From Polyangium sp. y55x31 (GTDB taxonomy: Bacteria; Myxococcota_A; Polyangia; Polyangiales; Polyangiaceae), in assembly GCF_029946505.1 (NCBI RefSeq), contig NZ_JARZHG010000058.1, positions 1-55,052 on the forward strand: a stretch of 55,052 nucleotides of DNA, given 5' to 3'. The position numbers and the translations under genes were made by a program. The notes beneath the pieces were generated by a model. It saw nothing but the letters and a program-made list of their open reading frames with translations, had not been told where the DNA came from and made no database searches. Shown piece by piece: positions 44,470 to 53,891 of the stretch (positions within the stretch are counted from its first letter, which is position 1; each line of letters begins with the position of its first letter).

Positions 44470-45411
44470 ATGGGCAACAAACCGAAGGACAAGCCAGGGG
44501 ACCGTCCAGGCTTCCTCGCCCGGCTCGTCGAGGTACGCGCAGACATCGAGCGCTTCCTCGCGAGCGAGGGCCTAAAACGAGCCAACGGCAACGATGGCAA
44601 CGAGGACAAGGCGCAGAACGTTCTCACCACTGCCGTCGAGAGCCGCGACAACTACGATCCCGAGTCCGGCGATGTCCGCGCCTGGACGCTCGGGATCGCC
44701 GCGAACGTCGTGCGCGAAGACGACCGCGCCAAGCGGCGCTACGACGCGCGGTTCTCGCCGGAGGACGGCGAAGAGGAATCCACGCCCGCGCCGACTGCTT
44801 CCCCCGAGCGCCTCGCGCACTTGCGTGACGTGCAGCGGAAGGTCGTGAAGGCCATGGAGGAGATGCCTGCCGAGTATTTCCAGGTGCTCATGCTCGTTGG
44901 CATCGAGGGCTGGTCGCACAAGGAGGTCGCCGAGGAGCTCGGGATCTCGGAGGACTTGGCGAAGAAGCGTCTCGAACGGGCTCGGAGGTTTCTTCTCAAG
45001 AAGAGCGGTCTTTCGCGCGATGATCTGCGCGCCTTCATGCCCCTTCTGTGGCTCGTCGGGGAGGGGCACTCGTCTCGCCTCGAACGGCTCCGCAAGCTCC
45101 TCGGCTTCGCCCATCCGGCAGGAAACGCGCTCGGCGTGATCATCGGTCTGCTGGTGCTCTCCCCAGGGCCCGAGCGAGCCGTCGCGCGCGCCGGGCTCCG
45201 GTACCGCGCGCCCATCGTGGCCACCGTGCAGGAGGCGCCCCAGCAGCCGACCACGCCACCGGTAGTCCCCGCGGAACCCGTGCACGATTCCGCGGCCAAG
45301 CCTGCGAAAGCGTCTGCTCTCGGGCGGGCTCCGCGTGCGCCGACCGTTACCCGCCCCGCGGTCGTGGTCGATCTTTCAGGCCTCTCGTTCCTCCCGAAGG
45401 GCAACCGGTAG
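44470..45411 (+). CDS. ECF-like sigma-70 factor with membrane-anchored C-terminal extension
   Basis: A 313-aa protein. Region 2 is around VRAWTLGIAANVVREDDRAKRR and region 4 around MPAEYFQVLMLVGIEGWSHKEVAEELGISEDLAKKRLERA (split by a short gap in function), a clear sigma region-4 HTH. Beyond ~195 an extension of ~120 residues carries a hydrophobic span (NALGVIIGLLVLSP) and a Pro/Ala-rich tail. ECF factors are usually ~190 aa, so this one may be membrane-tethered with no separate anti-sigma factor. It is followed by two exported-protein genes on the same strand. Confidence 0.82.
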   Translation: MGNKPKDKPGDRPGFLARLVEVRADIERFLASEGLKRANGNDGNEDKAQNVLTTAVESRDNYDPESGDVRAWTLGIAANVVREDDRAKRRYDARFSPEDGEEESTPAPTASPERLAHLRDVQRKVVKAMEEMPAEYFQVLMLVGIEGWSHKEVAEELGISEDLAKKRLERARRFLLKKSGLSRDDLRAFMPLLWLVGEGHSSRLERLRKLLGFAHPAGNALGVIIGLLVLSPGPERAVARAGLRYRAPIVATVQEAPQQPTTPPVVPAEPVHDSAAKPAKASALGRAPRAPTVTRPAVVVDLSGLSFLPKGNR

Positions 45412-45485
45412 CTGTTACATTCCTGGCGTCCGGTTTGTCTGGTCCATCTTGACCGGTTTGTCGCGGATCGTGTACCCTCGACCGC

Positions 45486-46709
45486 ATGCTGCGGTCCGGC
45501 ATCGTCATCACCGCTATTCTCGTTCTCGGGGCGCCTGCGCTCGCCGAAGCCTCACCGCCGCCCGCAGTGGACGAGGCCGTAGAGACCGCACGATTCACAG
45601 CGTTGGTCGCCAAGGCAGATCGCGAACGGGCTGCAGGCAGGCTGCCCGAGGCCGCGATGGGGTACGCCGAAGCCTTCAAGATCAAGGAAGATCCGATTGT
45701 AGGCGGTCGCCTCGGCGCTCTGCTCGTCGAGCTGCGTAATCCCGTGCAGGCCGCGGATCTGCTGCTCGACGCGATCGAGCGCGGACGTGGTCCGGACGTG
45801 TCGCCGGAGGAACGGCATGCCTGGCTCACGGCGTACGACGTCGCGATCTCGCAGGTTTGTCGCGTCGAGGTGACCGTCTCGGAGCCGCATTCGCGCGTCA
45901 CATTGGATGGTTTGCCCAAGAATCGGGACGGCCATACGGGATTCATTCTTTTTGTTCCGCCAGGGGAGCACGAGCTGCGGGCGACGCTCAAGGGATTCGA
46001 GGACGCGGTCATCGATTTCAAAGCGATCAAGGGCGGGACTTTGCGTTACACGCTGGCCCTGCGTCCGCTACCCTCGTTCGCACCCATCGATCCGCCGGAG
46101 CGGCTTCTCCGGCGGCGTCAGATCGACCCGGCGACGAATGTCGAGGAACCGCCCGACGACGAGCCTCCGAAGCGGGAGCCGATCCGCGGTGGTGTCGTCG
46201 GTGACGAGAAGAAGAGTGGGGTCCGCGGTTCGATCAACGCGGGGCCGGTCGTGTTGTTCGGCGTGGCGACGTGGGCGCCCGCAGTGGGGGCGGTGCTCGG
46301 CGGAAGCTTGCAGGTACACGAATACGCGTCGCTCGGGTTGGAGGCGCGGGCGGCTTGGCTCACTTCGGGAATCGAGGGGCTCCAGATCGATGCGATGACC
46401 GCAGGCGGCATCGTGAGCGCGTGCGGCCACTATCGATGGTTCTTCGGGTGCGCGCTCGGACACATGGGCATGATCAGGGTGGCCTTTTCTCGTGAGAGCT
46501 ACGAGCCGGTGACCGTCGTGGATGTGAAGCCCGGCGGCGGTGCCCGCATCGGCGCCAAGTTTCGACTCACGTCATCCCTCAGCGTACACGCTGCGACAGA
46601 GGTCCTTGCCCTGTCGAGCGGCGTCAAAATTTTCGTCGACAATACCGTGGTTTCCTCTCAGCCGCCCGTCATGATCGGCGTGGGGGCGGGTGCAGGGTGG
46701 GAGTTTTAA
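45486..46709 (+). CDS. Exported PEGA-type envelope protein with barrel-like C-terminus
   Basis: A 407-aa protein. The signal peptide (VITAILVLGAPALAEA) leads to a TPR-like pair (ADRERAAGRLPEAAMGYAEAF), then a PEGA-like beta unit (VTLDGLPKNRDGHTG...VPPGEHELRATLKGFED) near 140-190. After a Pro/Arg-rich linker, the last ~160 residues form alternating strands ending in Phe (GVGAGAGWEF), as in outer-membrane barrels. It lies 74 bp after the sigma-factor gene and 2 bp before the Cys-rich lipoprotein gene, suggesting one regulon. Confidence 0.72.
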   Translation: MLRSGIVITAILVLGAPALAEASPPPAVDEAVETARFTALVAKADRERAAGRLPEAAMGYAEAFKIKEDPIVGGRLGALLVELRNPVQAADLLLDAIERGRGPDVSPEERHAWLTAYDVAISQVCRVEVTVSEPHSRVTLDGLPKNRDGHTGFILFVPPGEHELRATLKGFEDAVIDFKAIKGGTLRYTLALRPLPSFAPIDPPERLLRRRQIDPATNVEEPPDDEPPKREPIRGGVVGDEKKSGVRGSINAGPVVLFGVATWAPAVGAVLGGSLQVHEYASLGLEARAAWLTSGIEGLQIDAMTAGGIVSACGHYRWFFGCALGHMGMIRVAFSRESYEPVTVVDVKPGGGARIGAKFRLTSSLSVHAATEVLALSSGVKIFVDNTVVSSQPPVMIGVGAGAGWEF

Positions 46710-46711
46710 TC

Positions 46712-47875
46712 ATGCGAATGTCAATTCATTTCATTGTGGTGGTTCTATTCCCAACGCTCGCAGCCTGTTCGGCGCCAGACACGTTCGTGCAATCCCACTG
46801 CGACCCTAATGCACCGCTCCCCGACGAGTATTGTCGAGGGCTACTGGCAGACGCGGGCGCCGATGGGGGTGGAAGCGATGCGGCTGCTCCCGGCCCCACG
46901 CCGCAGTCCATGGGCACCTGCCTGGACGCTTGCGTCCCCGTGCCTAGCGGCGGCGCCGGCTACTGGAGCGAAGTTCCGGTCTCGGTCCGGTTCGACAAAC
47001 CGCAGGCGCTCCCCAAGTTCTGCCCGGGCAGCGTGCCGAACGAGAAGTTTCGTCTCTTCGACAAGCTCGTCGCGCCCCCGGCCGAGTGCGACGCGTGCGC
47101 GTGCGAGCCCTCGGAAGGGACGTGTGAAGGCGGGCCGCCGCAGACGATCGAGATCCGCGCGGCGACGTGTGCAGAGGGCGCAGCCGTGTCGCTGCCGTTC
47201 AGCGGGCCCGCGGGATGGGACGGATCGTGCACGAGTTCGAACGGGCTTCCGGCAGGTGCTTCGTGCGGCGGCGAGCTCTGCGCGCAGTCGGTGCGGGCCT
47301 CGGCGCTCCCCGGTCCGACGAGTGAGTCTTGCGCACCGACGAATGCCGTGCCCTCGTTCACGACGGAGAGAGAGTGGAAGCTCGGCGCGCTCGCGTGCAT
47401 GGCGAACACGAACGACGACACGTGCGGCGAGAGCGCGATCAAGAGGTACTGCGTGGCTGATCCTGGCCCCGAGTGGCTCTACTGCGTGCACGGCAAGGGC
47501 GTGATGGAGCCATGCCCGGACAACTACAACTTCGAGCGGCACGAGATGTACCCCGAGGAGCCGATCGATGATCGCGGCTGCGAGGCGTGCGAGTGCGGGG
47601 CGCCCGTGGGGAGCGGGTGCATGGGATCGCTTCGGCTCTACTCCGATGGCGCGTGCTCGTTGGAGTTCGAGAACGCCAGCCTTGCGTCCACCGGGGAGAA
47701 GTGCACCGACATTCTGCCTCCCGGGCGCGCGATCGGAGCCAAGGCGGTGACGGACGTGACGTACTTCCATGGCACGTGCTCGAGCTCCGGCGGGGCGCCG
47801 AAGGGATCGGCGTCGCCGAACAAGAGCAGCGCGATCACGTTCTGTTGCCGAAGGTCGAACTGGATCGTCGAGTAG
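46712..47875 (+). CDS. Cys-rich lipoprotein
   Basis: A 387-aa lipoprotein starting at ATG 46712 with GGGAG upstream, 2 bp after the previous stop. The signal peptide ends at a lipobox (FPTLAACSA). At least twenty cysteines follow in a repeated pattern (ECDACACEPSEGTCEGG, CEACECGAPVGSGC, GTCSS), suggesting two disulfide-rich domains around a less ordered middle. Such proteins are abundant on myxobacterial surfaces; function unknown. It is probably the last gene of the sigma-factor-linked group. Confidence 0.75.
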   Translation: MRMSIHFIVVVLFPTLAACSAPDTFVQSHCDPNAPLPDEYCRGLLADAGADGGGSDAAAPGPTPQSMGTCLDACVPVPSGGAGYWSEVPVSVRFDKPQALPKFCPGSVPNEKFRLFDKLVAPPAECDACACEPSEGTCEGGPPQTIEIRAATCAEGAAVSLPFSGPAGWDGSCTSSNGLPAGASCGGELCAQSVRASALPGPTSESCAPTNAVPSFTTEREWKLGALACMANTNDDTCGESAIKRYCVADPGPEWLYCVHGKGVMEPCPDNYNFERHEMYPEEPIDDRGCEACECGAPVGSGCMGSLRLYSDGACSLEFENASLASTGEKCTDILPPGRAIGAKAVTDVTYFHGTCSSSGGAPKGSASPNKSSAITFCCRRSNWIVE

Positions 47876-48017
47876 GGGTACACTCTGCGAGGCCGAGGAC
47901 GAGCTCGAGCGCGCTCGACGAGATCAGGAGATGTTCACGAGGAGAGCGTCCTCTCAGCGATGAGCGCTTCGACCGACGGCCGCCGAACAAGGGCCGGAGC
48001 CGACGGCACGGGATTCC

Positions 48018-48224
48018 CTACGCCTGCCCGACCGTGAGGGCGAGCCCGGTGGCGTCGCGCTTGGCGACAACCTCGGCGAGGTTCCACGTCCGGATCGGAA
48101 CGTCGCGCGGACCGAGCATGTAGAAGACCGCGGTCACGCCAGCGAGTTGGTAGGCAACGAGGTCCACGCCTGGAAAGACGGTCCACACCAGGCGCAGTGA
48201 GGCGGTGTCGAGGCGAGAGTCCAC
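48018..48224 (-). CDS. Short ORF, possible gene fragment
   Basis: From a GTG at 48224 the frame encodes 68 residues with protein-like composition (LRLVWTVFPGVDLVAYQLAG, VTAVFYMLGPRDVPIRTWNL). There is no ribosome site and the upstream part of the same frame (to 48545) looks random. It may be the 3' end of a decayed gene or a small protein. The remaining 47876-48730 interval shows nothing else I can support. Confidence 0.3.
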   Translation of the reverse strand: MDSRLDTASLRLVWTVFPGVDLVAYQLAGVTAVFYMLGPRDVPIRTWNLAEVVAKRDATGLALTVGQA

Positions 48225-48730
48225 GCCGGTGATGGTAGCGCATCGGGTTTGTCCTGGGAAGGTTCGACCAGAAGCCCGCGAAAAGTTGCGTCGTTGGTCG
48301 ACGTGGTCCGCCACCGCGCACGGCGCCGAGCAGGTCGCCGGGGTCTCGCCAGAAAAATCTCGCGCTTCGCTGTCACCACGATCGGCGTGCGGCCAATATC
48401 TATCTGAGAGGCGGTCCAACCGGACGCCCGCAGCGAGCCCGCATGCGCTTTTGGTGCAGGCGTGTTCGCTGGGGGCGTCTGGGCATGTAGCCCCCAGCCT
48501 CACCCTTCCCGGGCCGGTTTCGACGCCGGACTGCTCGCGCACCAAGTCAGGAAAGGCACCCGCGAGCCGGCCCGGGAGGGGGAGGTTTTTTTGTTGTTCG
48601 TCGCTCGAAGACGGGGCGCCGTCGCGCGCCTGACTGCGTCATGGCAATGGCCAGGTCCGCGTGGAAGCGGAATGGTGCGCGCACGCCTCGTCCTCGGGCG
48701 ATGAGCCTTCATTCGGAAGGAGATCGCGTC

Positions 48731-49459
48731 ATGCTCGCCCTGCAAGACCGACCCACGCCCGTTCCGATGGGTGACGATGAGGACGAGGCGACGCACGTGT
48801 GGCAGGGCTCGCCGATCGTGGACGATGGCGCCGGGATGGCTGCGATGGCGAGCACACCGACTGGCGCCGTCGTCCACGAGCGGCAGACGCTCACCGATCA
48901 CGTCGTGGCTGTCCGCGACACGGTCGTCGGGCCCCCGGCGCTGCCGCTGTTGTTGCGGTTGAAGGCGGGATGGGCGTCGTTCTGGAGTGCCGTTGCGGAT
49001 GCCTTCTTCGGCACGCCGCGTGTCTCCGAACGGCTCCCACCCGTTCCTCCGCCGCGTTCGCGGGAGGTGACGGGCGTCTCGTTCGGAAACATCGCCGATT
49101 ACTGGCACGGCGAGTTTCTACTTCTCGAAGTCGTGCTCGCGGCCCCGCTGTATCAGAGAGCGGCGATCAGGGTGGCTCGCGAGGCTTTGGCTGCCCGGCG
49201 TGAGGGGGAAGCCGCCTATACGAACTTCGTCACCCATCTGGCGATCTCACGGCTGCGCCCTGACAAGGACGGCCGGGTTTCAGTCGCCCGGCTGCGCGAG
49301 AAGCTCCCGCACCTTCCGTATGAGCGCACGATCCTCCCGGCGCTCGTACGCCTCGAAGAACAGGGCGTCGTGACGCTGGTGCAGGCCAGGACGGGGGACC
49401 CGATGGCGGAGATCCTGCGCGAGGGGATCACCCACGTCGAGCTGCGAGTTCCGGTGTGA
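48731..49459 (+). CDS. Hypothetical protein with C-terminal winged-helix-like domain
   Basis: A 242-aa protein of unknown function. The ATG at 48731 is preceded by GGAAGGAG. The N-terminal ~90 residues are Asp/Met/Thr-rich and probably disordered. A short hydrophobic patch (LPLLLRLKAGWASFWSAVADAFFG) follows. The C-terminal ~120 residues resemble a winged helix (FVTHLAISRLRPDKDGRV, LPALVRLEEQGVVTLVQA). It precedes the defence cluster by 256 bp, where I see nothing clear. Confidence 0.6.
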   Translation: MLALQDRPTPVPMGDDEDEATHVWQGSPIVDDGAGMAAMASTPTGAVVHERQTLTDHVVAVRDTVVGPPALPLLLRLKAGWASFWSAVADAFFGTPRVSERLPPVPPPRSREVTGVSFGNIADYWHGEFLLLEVVLAAPLYQRAAIRVAREALAARREGEAAYTNFVTHLAISRLRPDKDGRVSVARLREKLPHLPYERTILPALVRLEEQGVVTLVQARTGDPMAEILREGITHVELRVPV

Positions 49460-49715
49460 GTCGCCTCGTGAGGCTCCGCGGTGTTGCCTTCGGCTATCGG
49501 CTCGAGGTGCGAGGTCGCGCGATCGGGACGCTCCGGCGCGTCCGAATTAGCAAACCGATTGTCAAGCCTTTTCGTGCCCACCGACGCGAAAAAACCGGCA
49601 CCGGAGTGCCGTCTGCAAGCCGAGAATGTGGCCCAAATAACGACGCGTAACCCAAACAACGGTACGCCCTGTATGCACATGTAAGACGTGTTGCGCTATT
49701 GGCGGATGTCCTGAA

Positions 49716-50591
49716 GTGCGCGAAGATGATCCGGTGTTTGGACCGAAGATCCTCGTCCGTTCGCTCAGTGAGCCGGGGAAGCCCGATGAACGTGGCAACC
49801 GCTGGCAATACCACTCGCGAAGCGATCGCCACTCGAAGATTGCTTGCTGGGGCATACTGTTCGATCTGATGCAGAATTGTCCGCAGCTCCTCACTCATAT
49901 CGAACAAGGTCGCGTGGTTTTCGGCATCAATCACGAGATGCGCGACTTCAAACAGAACCGCAAGAAGAAGCTGGATCTCGTGCTTTGCACTCCGGGCAAC
50001 GCCCCGACGAGCGCCTCGAAGCTGCCCTTGTCTTTTCGCGGCCTCGTCGAGAAGTGGGGCATCCGCCTCTCACCCGCTGAGCGAAAGGCGTTGCTTTCAC
50101 TACCCGATGTCCCTGCGGCCCCGGTGGGGGCCGTGCTCGTTGCACTGGAAGCGAAGGCTTGCATGACGGCGCATCTGAAGGCGCTCCCCCGGCTCTACGA
50201 CGAGCTCAACTCCAGCCACCTCACCATCCATGGCTCGACCGATGCTGCAATAGCAGCGGGCTTCGTCATGGTGAACGTAGCAGATGCGTTCATCAGCCCC
50301 GACGAGAACAAGGTAGCGCTGGACACTCATGCGCCCAAGGTGTCGAGTCATCGGCAACCCGAATGTGCCCAGCGAGCCATCGACAAGGTGCGTGAAATTC
50401 CCCGGCGCGCCAAGACGGGCGAGGAGGGATTCGATGCCGTTGGCATCGTGGCAGTTTCTTGCCGTAATGATGGCAGCGCAATCGAGCTCGTCACCGCGCG
50501 TCCCGCCCCGACCGCGAGCGACATCGACAGCTACGACATGATGATTCGTCGGATCGCTCTCCTCTACGGCACTCGCTTCCTGCACGTGTAG
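49716..50591 (+). CDS. Putative PD-(D/E)XK restriction endonuclease
   Basis: A 291-aa protein from a GTG start with a weak ribosome site. The order KKKLDLVLC (Asp87) then VGAVLVALEAKAC (Glu145-Ala-Lys147) fits the PD-(D/E)XK nuclease core. It continues with CMTAHLKALPRLYDEL, as in type II enzymes with a helical arm. It lies 155 bp upstream of a C5 methyltransferase on the same strand, so a restriction partner is plausible. Base use is less GC-rich than the backbone. I do not recognise a named family. Confidence 0.55.
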   Translation: MREDDPVFGPKILVRSLSEPGKPDERGNRWQYHSRSDRHSKIACWGILFDLMQNCPQLLTHIEQGRVVFGINHEMRDFKQNRKKKLDLVLCTPGNAPTSASKLPLSFRGLVEKWGIRLSPAERKALLSLPDVPAAPVGAVLVALEAKACMTAHLKALPRLYDELNSSHLTIHGSTDAAIAAGFVMVNVADAFISPDENKVALDTHAPKVSSHRQPECAQRAIDKVREIPRRAKTGEEGFDAVGIVAVSCRNDGSAIELVTARPAPTASDIDSYDMMIRRIALLYGTRFLHV

Positions 50592-50746
50592 ACAAGCACG
50601 AACCTTGCCGTAAGGCGCCACGTCCACGGATCTCGACCACTTGCAGAACACGTTGTCATGACCACCGTCTGCGCCGCTTCTCCAGATCGCGACCTGTTGG
50701 TTGCCATTGACCACCCACTGAACGTTTGTCATGGTGGGGAGTGTTG

Positions 50747-52039
50747 ATGTCCATGCGTCGTCGACCCTCTCAAAATCTGGAACTTCCGCTGGTTGTAGCC
50801 AAGCCAACCAGATTCCTCCGATCGCCTGGCCGGGCCGAAAAACTCGGGCCGCCCATGCGAGTAGCCGGCCTATTTGCAGGAATAGGCGGCCTCGAACTCG
50901 GTCTCGCCAAGGCGGGTCACGAGGCGTCGCTTCTCTGCGAAATCGAGCCGGGCGCTCGTGCCGTGTTGCAGACACGCCTCCCCGAGGTGCGGCTCCACGA
51001 CGATATTTGCAGTCTGCCAGCGTTACCAGCGGGAACGGAGTTGGTCGCCGCAGGGTTTCCGTGCCAGGATCTGAGTCAGGCGGGAAAGACGGTAGGAATC
51101 GAGGGCACGCGTTCCGGATTGGTTGGCGAAGTCTTCCGATTGCTGCGTGGACAGCCCATACCTTGGGTACTTCTGGAGAACGTGCCCTTCATGCTCCAGT
51201 TGGCGCGAGGCCGCGCCATGGACGTGATCGTCTCGGAGTTCGAACGGCTCGGGTATCGTTGGGCATATCGCGTCGTCAATTCACGTGCGTTCGGTCTGCC
51301 GCAACGTCGGGAGCGAGTGATCTTCCTGGCCTCCCTCGAAGGTGACCCTCGAGAGGTACTTTTTGCGGATGATGAAGGCGAGCCTGAAGTGCCGCATGAA
51401 CCGGTGCTAGGCCGCCTTGCATGTGGCTTCTACTGGACCGAGGGAATCCGAGGGCTGGGTTGGGCCGTCGATGCAGTGCCTACATTGAAGGGTGGCTCGA
51501 CCATTGGCATACCCTCCCCACCTGCAATCGTTCTCCCTGACGGGATGGTGGTGACTCCGAATATTCGCGATGCCGAACGGATGCAGGGATTCGACCCTTC
51601 GTGGACCGAGCCAACCAGCACCGTGACACGGGCGAGCCACCGCTGGAAGCTCGTCGGGAACGCAGTCACCGTGGAGGTTGCGCAGTGGGTGGGCAACAGG
51701 TTACGGGATCCGTCGCCAGTGGGACGCGAAGTAGATCATTGTCCGCTACGCCGGACGAACGCATGGCCCAAAGCAGCATGGAACGTCGGGGAAGGGCGGT
51801 TCGGCGCGAACCTCTCGGCATTTCCTGTGCAGCATAAGGGGGTACCCTTGCACGAATGGCTCCAGTTCGAGCCAGCCCCCCTCTCAGCAAAGGCTACCGC
51901 AGGGTTCCTCTCACGTGCAGCAGTGAGTTCACTCCGATTCCCAGCTGGGTTTTTGGATATACTCGAGAAGCACCTTCGTCGAATGGAGCGCGCGCCTTCG
52001 ACGACTCGTCGGAATGTCGTGCAGCTCTCTGTTGGTTGA
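50747..52039 (+). CDS. DNA (cytosine-5)-methyltransferase
   Basis: A 430-aa C5 methyltransferase. The ATG at 50747 has GGGGAG upstream; a shorter start at 50855 begins just before motif I and is an alternative. Motifs: I (GLFAGIGGLELGL), IV with catalytic Cys (AAGFPCQDLSQAG), VI (LLENVPF), VIII (LPQRRERVIFLA), X (WKLVGNAVTVEVAQW). The target-recognition region lies between VIII and X. A ~105-residue C-terminal extension follows motif X. It is convergent with the vsr-like gene (12 bp between stops), the usual Dcm-Vsr pairing that limits T:G mismatches from deaminated 5-methylcytosine. Confidence 0.95.
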   Translation: MSMRRRPSQNLELPLVVAKPTRFLRSPGRAEKLGPPMRVAGLFAGIGGLELGLAKAGHEASLLCEIEPGARAVLQTRLPEVRLHDDICSLPALPAGTELVAAGFPCQDLSQAGKTVGIEGTRSGLVGEVFRLLRGQPIPWVLLENVPFMLQLARGRAMDVIVSEFERLGYRWAYRVVNSRAFGLPQRRERVIFLASLEGDPREVLFADDEGEPEVPHEPVLGRLACGFYWTEGIRGLGWAVDAVPTLKGGSTIGIPSPPAIVLPDGMVVTPNIRDAERMQGFDPSWTEPTSTVTRASHRWKLVGNAVTVEVAQWVGNRLRDPSPVGREVDHCPLRRTNAWPKAAWNVGEGRFGANLSAFPVQHKGVPLHEWLQFEPAPLSAKATAGFLSRAAVSSLRFPAGFLDILEKHLRRMERAPSTTRRNVVQLSVG

Positions 52040-52051
52040 CGTGCCCCCCCG

Positions 52052-52495
52052 CTACTCAGCATCCCTCGGCTTGGGGGCCGATAGTGCAAGGATCGGCTCC
52101 AGCCTCTTCCGAAGCCGCTCCTCGTCCTCGGCCTCGCACTGCCAGATGGTCAGGACCATGAGGCCACGGTCGCGCAGGGCCTGCTCCTTGCGTTGATCAC
52201 GCGCTTGGTTCTGCCGGATCTTCTCGGCCCAGAACTCCGCGTTCCGCTTCGGCCGGGTTGCCAGCGAGCAGCCGCCCTCGTGTCCGTGCCAGAAGCACCC
52301 GTGAACGAAGATCGTCCAGCCCTTGGACTGGTTCGCGATGTCCGGACGTCCAGGAAGGCTTCGCATGCATGTGCGGTAATGTACTCCGTGGTCGGCAAGA
52401 AACTTGCGGACCCGAAGTTCAGGCTCGGTGTTCGCCTGACGGATCCGCTTCATGCGCTCGGAGGTCTCTTGGGTCGTCTTCAGCTGGGGTCGCAT
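52052..52495 (-). CDS. vsr: Very short patch repair endonuclease (Vsr)
   Basis: A 147-aa mismatch endonuclease that nicks beside T in T:G mispairs produced at 5-methylcytosine. The ATG at 52495 (GAGGGG upstream) matches the family start; a longer GTG start at 52528 is possible. Signatures: MKRIRQANTEPELRVRKFL, SLPGRPDIAN (metal-binding Asp), IFVHGCFWHGHEG (His/Cys zinc-like and active-site region) and FWAEKIRQNQARD. It is paired with the convergent methyltransferase gene. Confidence 0.95.
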   Translation of the reverse strand: MRPQLKTTQETSERMKRIRQANTEPELRVRKFLADHGVHYRTCMRSLPGRPDIANQSKGWTIFVHGCFWHGHEGGCSLATRPKRNAEFWAEKIRQNQARDQRKEQALRDRGLMVLTIWQCEAEDEERLRKRLEPILALSAPKPRDAE

Positions 52496-52631
52496 GGTCG
52501 GGTGCCCCTCTGCCGACTCCCCGTACACCCTGGGTCAGGGTTTGTCCAAATCAATCCGGTCGGGATACCGGACCGACTTCCCGCTGGGATCTCGGTTCCA
52601 TGGAGCGCTCGGGCCTGCTGTGCAGCGGACG

Positions 52632-53891
52632 TCAGCCCAAGTCGGGAGCCACGGTGGGCTCGGGGGTCGAACCAGCCTGAGCAGCAGCGCGCAGAACATC
52701 CACGTTTACGGTTGCGAAGTGCTCCAATAGCCTTTCAATGCGCTCCGCCTTCGAGCCCCCGGGCTTCAAGTTCACTCGCCGCAAAACCGTCTCCAGTTCG
52801 AGATTCGACAGACGGCCGAGGAGAGTCGTTTCAGAGCGCTGAGACTCCAAGAGCGTGCGAATTTGTAGATCCTTGCCCCCCCAGCGCCTCAGGTTGAACT
52901 CCCCGAGGATCCCCGCCATCTCGTGACCGCGGAGCTTGCCGAAGAGAAGAGCGAACCGCACCTCGTCGAGACGGCGAGGCTCGGCGATGACCGGCTCGGG
53001 CTCGGGTTCTCCCACCAGATCCCGCCCAGCACCGACGTGAGCCACGATGCGATCGACGAGGTTGTCCTTCGAGCCGGACACCGCTGCACCCACGTCGCGA
53101 CAGGTGGTCCGGAGTGTATCCAAACCGACACGCCGCAGAACCACGCGTGGCTGCGCCATGTGAGCAATCAAGCGCTCGATGCGCTCGTCCTTTGAACCGC
53201 TCGTGGCTGCACCGATATCAGCCAGTGCATCACGCAGCTCCTGCCCCGAGAGGTGGCCGAACAACCGCTTGGCGCCGGAGCGTGACATGTCGATGCCGAG
53301 CACTCGACGGATGACCGGGGCAAGGTCTTCCGGGATGAGGGCCTGGCTGTCGCGCACGAACACGATGCCAGCAGAGGAGAGGGCGCGCAGCTCGCGTTCG
53401 ATCGCGCCGTCACGATGCCAGAACTCCCGCAGATCCGGGTGATGCTCGATCAGGAAGTGCTCGACCTGTGCGACATTGAGTTCCTGCCGTAGAACTCCGA
53501 GAATCGCAAGCTCGGACTCGTCGAGTCGCATGTCATTGCTGCGGGCCTGATAGAGCACCCGTCGATAAACACGAAACTGATCGTCGCGCTTCAGAACTTC
53601 GCCAGATTCAATGGCCCCGCAAATGCGCGTGGTCTCCGCCTGCACCGCATCGGAGAAGCCCTCCATGGGCAAGGCGAACTCGGGCGCATCGAGTAGCAGC
53701 GTCAAGATCGCGAATGACGGCGGCTGCCGGTTGAGGAGGAACTCCTGCTGGAACCGGTAGCTACGAAGCACGCTCTCGATGGTATCCAGAAGATGGGGGC
53801 GCGACAGATGATCCCCGGTCCGTGCGTGCTCATGCGCGAGCCGTTCGAGTTCATCCGTGCCGCTACTGGCAAGAAGATCGAGCAGTTTCAT
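52632..53891 (-). CDS. Four-SAP-repeat protein of the defence cluster
   Basis: A 419-aa protein whose ATG overlaps the TGA of the DUF4420-type nuclease gene. Residues 1-200 are an all-helical domain I do not recognise. Four SAP-like units follow at ~214-245, 255-286, 320-350 and 361-391. Each has the pattern L-x2-x-L-x4-x-G/N-(L/A)-x2-G-(S/G)-K-x2-x-I/L-x-x-(L/I), for example LADIGAATSGSKDERIERL and RVNLKPGGSKAERIERLL. SAP motifs bind DNA, often AT-rich or structured. No catalytic motif is seen, so it probably targets or scaffolds the nuclease on DNA. Confidence 0.75.
   Translation of the reverse strand: MKLLDLLASSGTDELERLAHEHARTGDHLSRPHLLDTIESVLRSYRFQQEFLLNRQPPSFAILTLLLDAPEFALPMEGFSDAVQAETTRICGAIESGEVLKRDDQFRVYRRVLYQARSNDMRLDESELAILGVLRQELNVAQVEHFLIEHHPDLREFWHRDGAIERELRALSSAGIVFVRDSQALIPEDLAPVIRRVLGIDMSRSGAKRLFGHLSGQELRDALADIGAATSGSKDERIERLIAHMAQPRVVLRRVGLDTLRTTCRDVGAAVSGSKDNLVDRIVAHVGAGRDLVGEPEPEPVIAEPRRLDEVRFALLFGKLRGHEMAGILGEFNLRRWGGKDLQIRTLLESQRSETTLLGRLSNLELETVLRRVNLKPGGSKAERIERLLEHFATVNVDVLRAAAQAGSTPEPTVAPDLG

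Noticed and set aside
50600-50790. Minus-strand coding-like stretch (VDDAWTSTLPTMTNVQWVV and following)
   Set aside because: It looks protein-like but has no start, continues antisense through the nuclease-like gene and overlaps the methyltransferase start; a decayed fragment is possible but unsupported.
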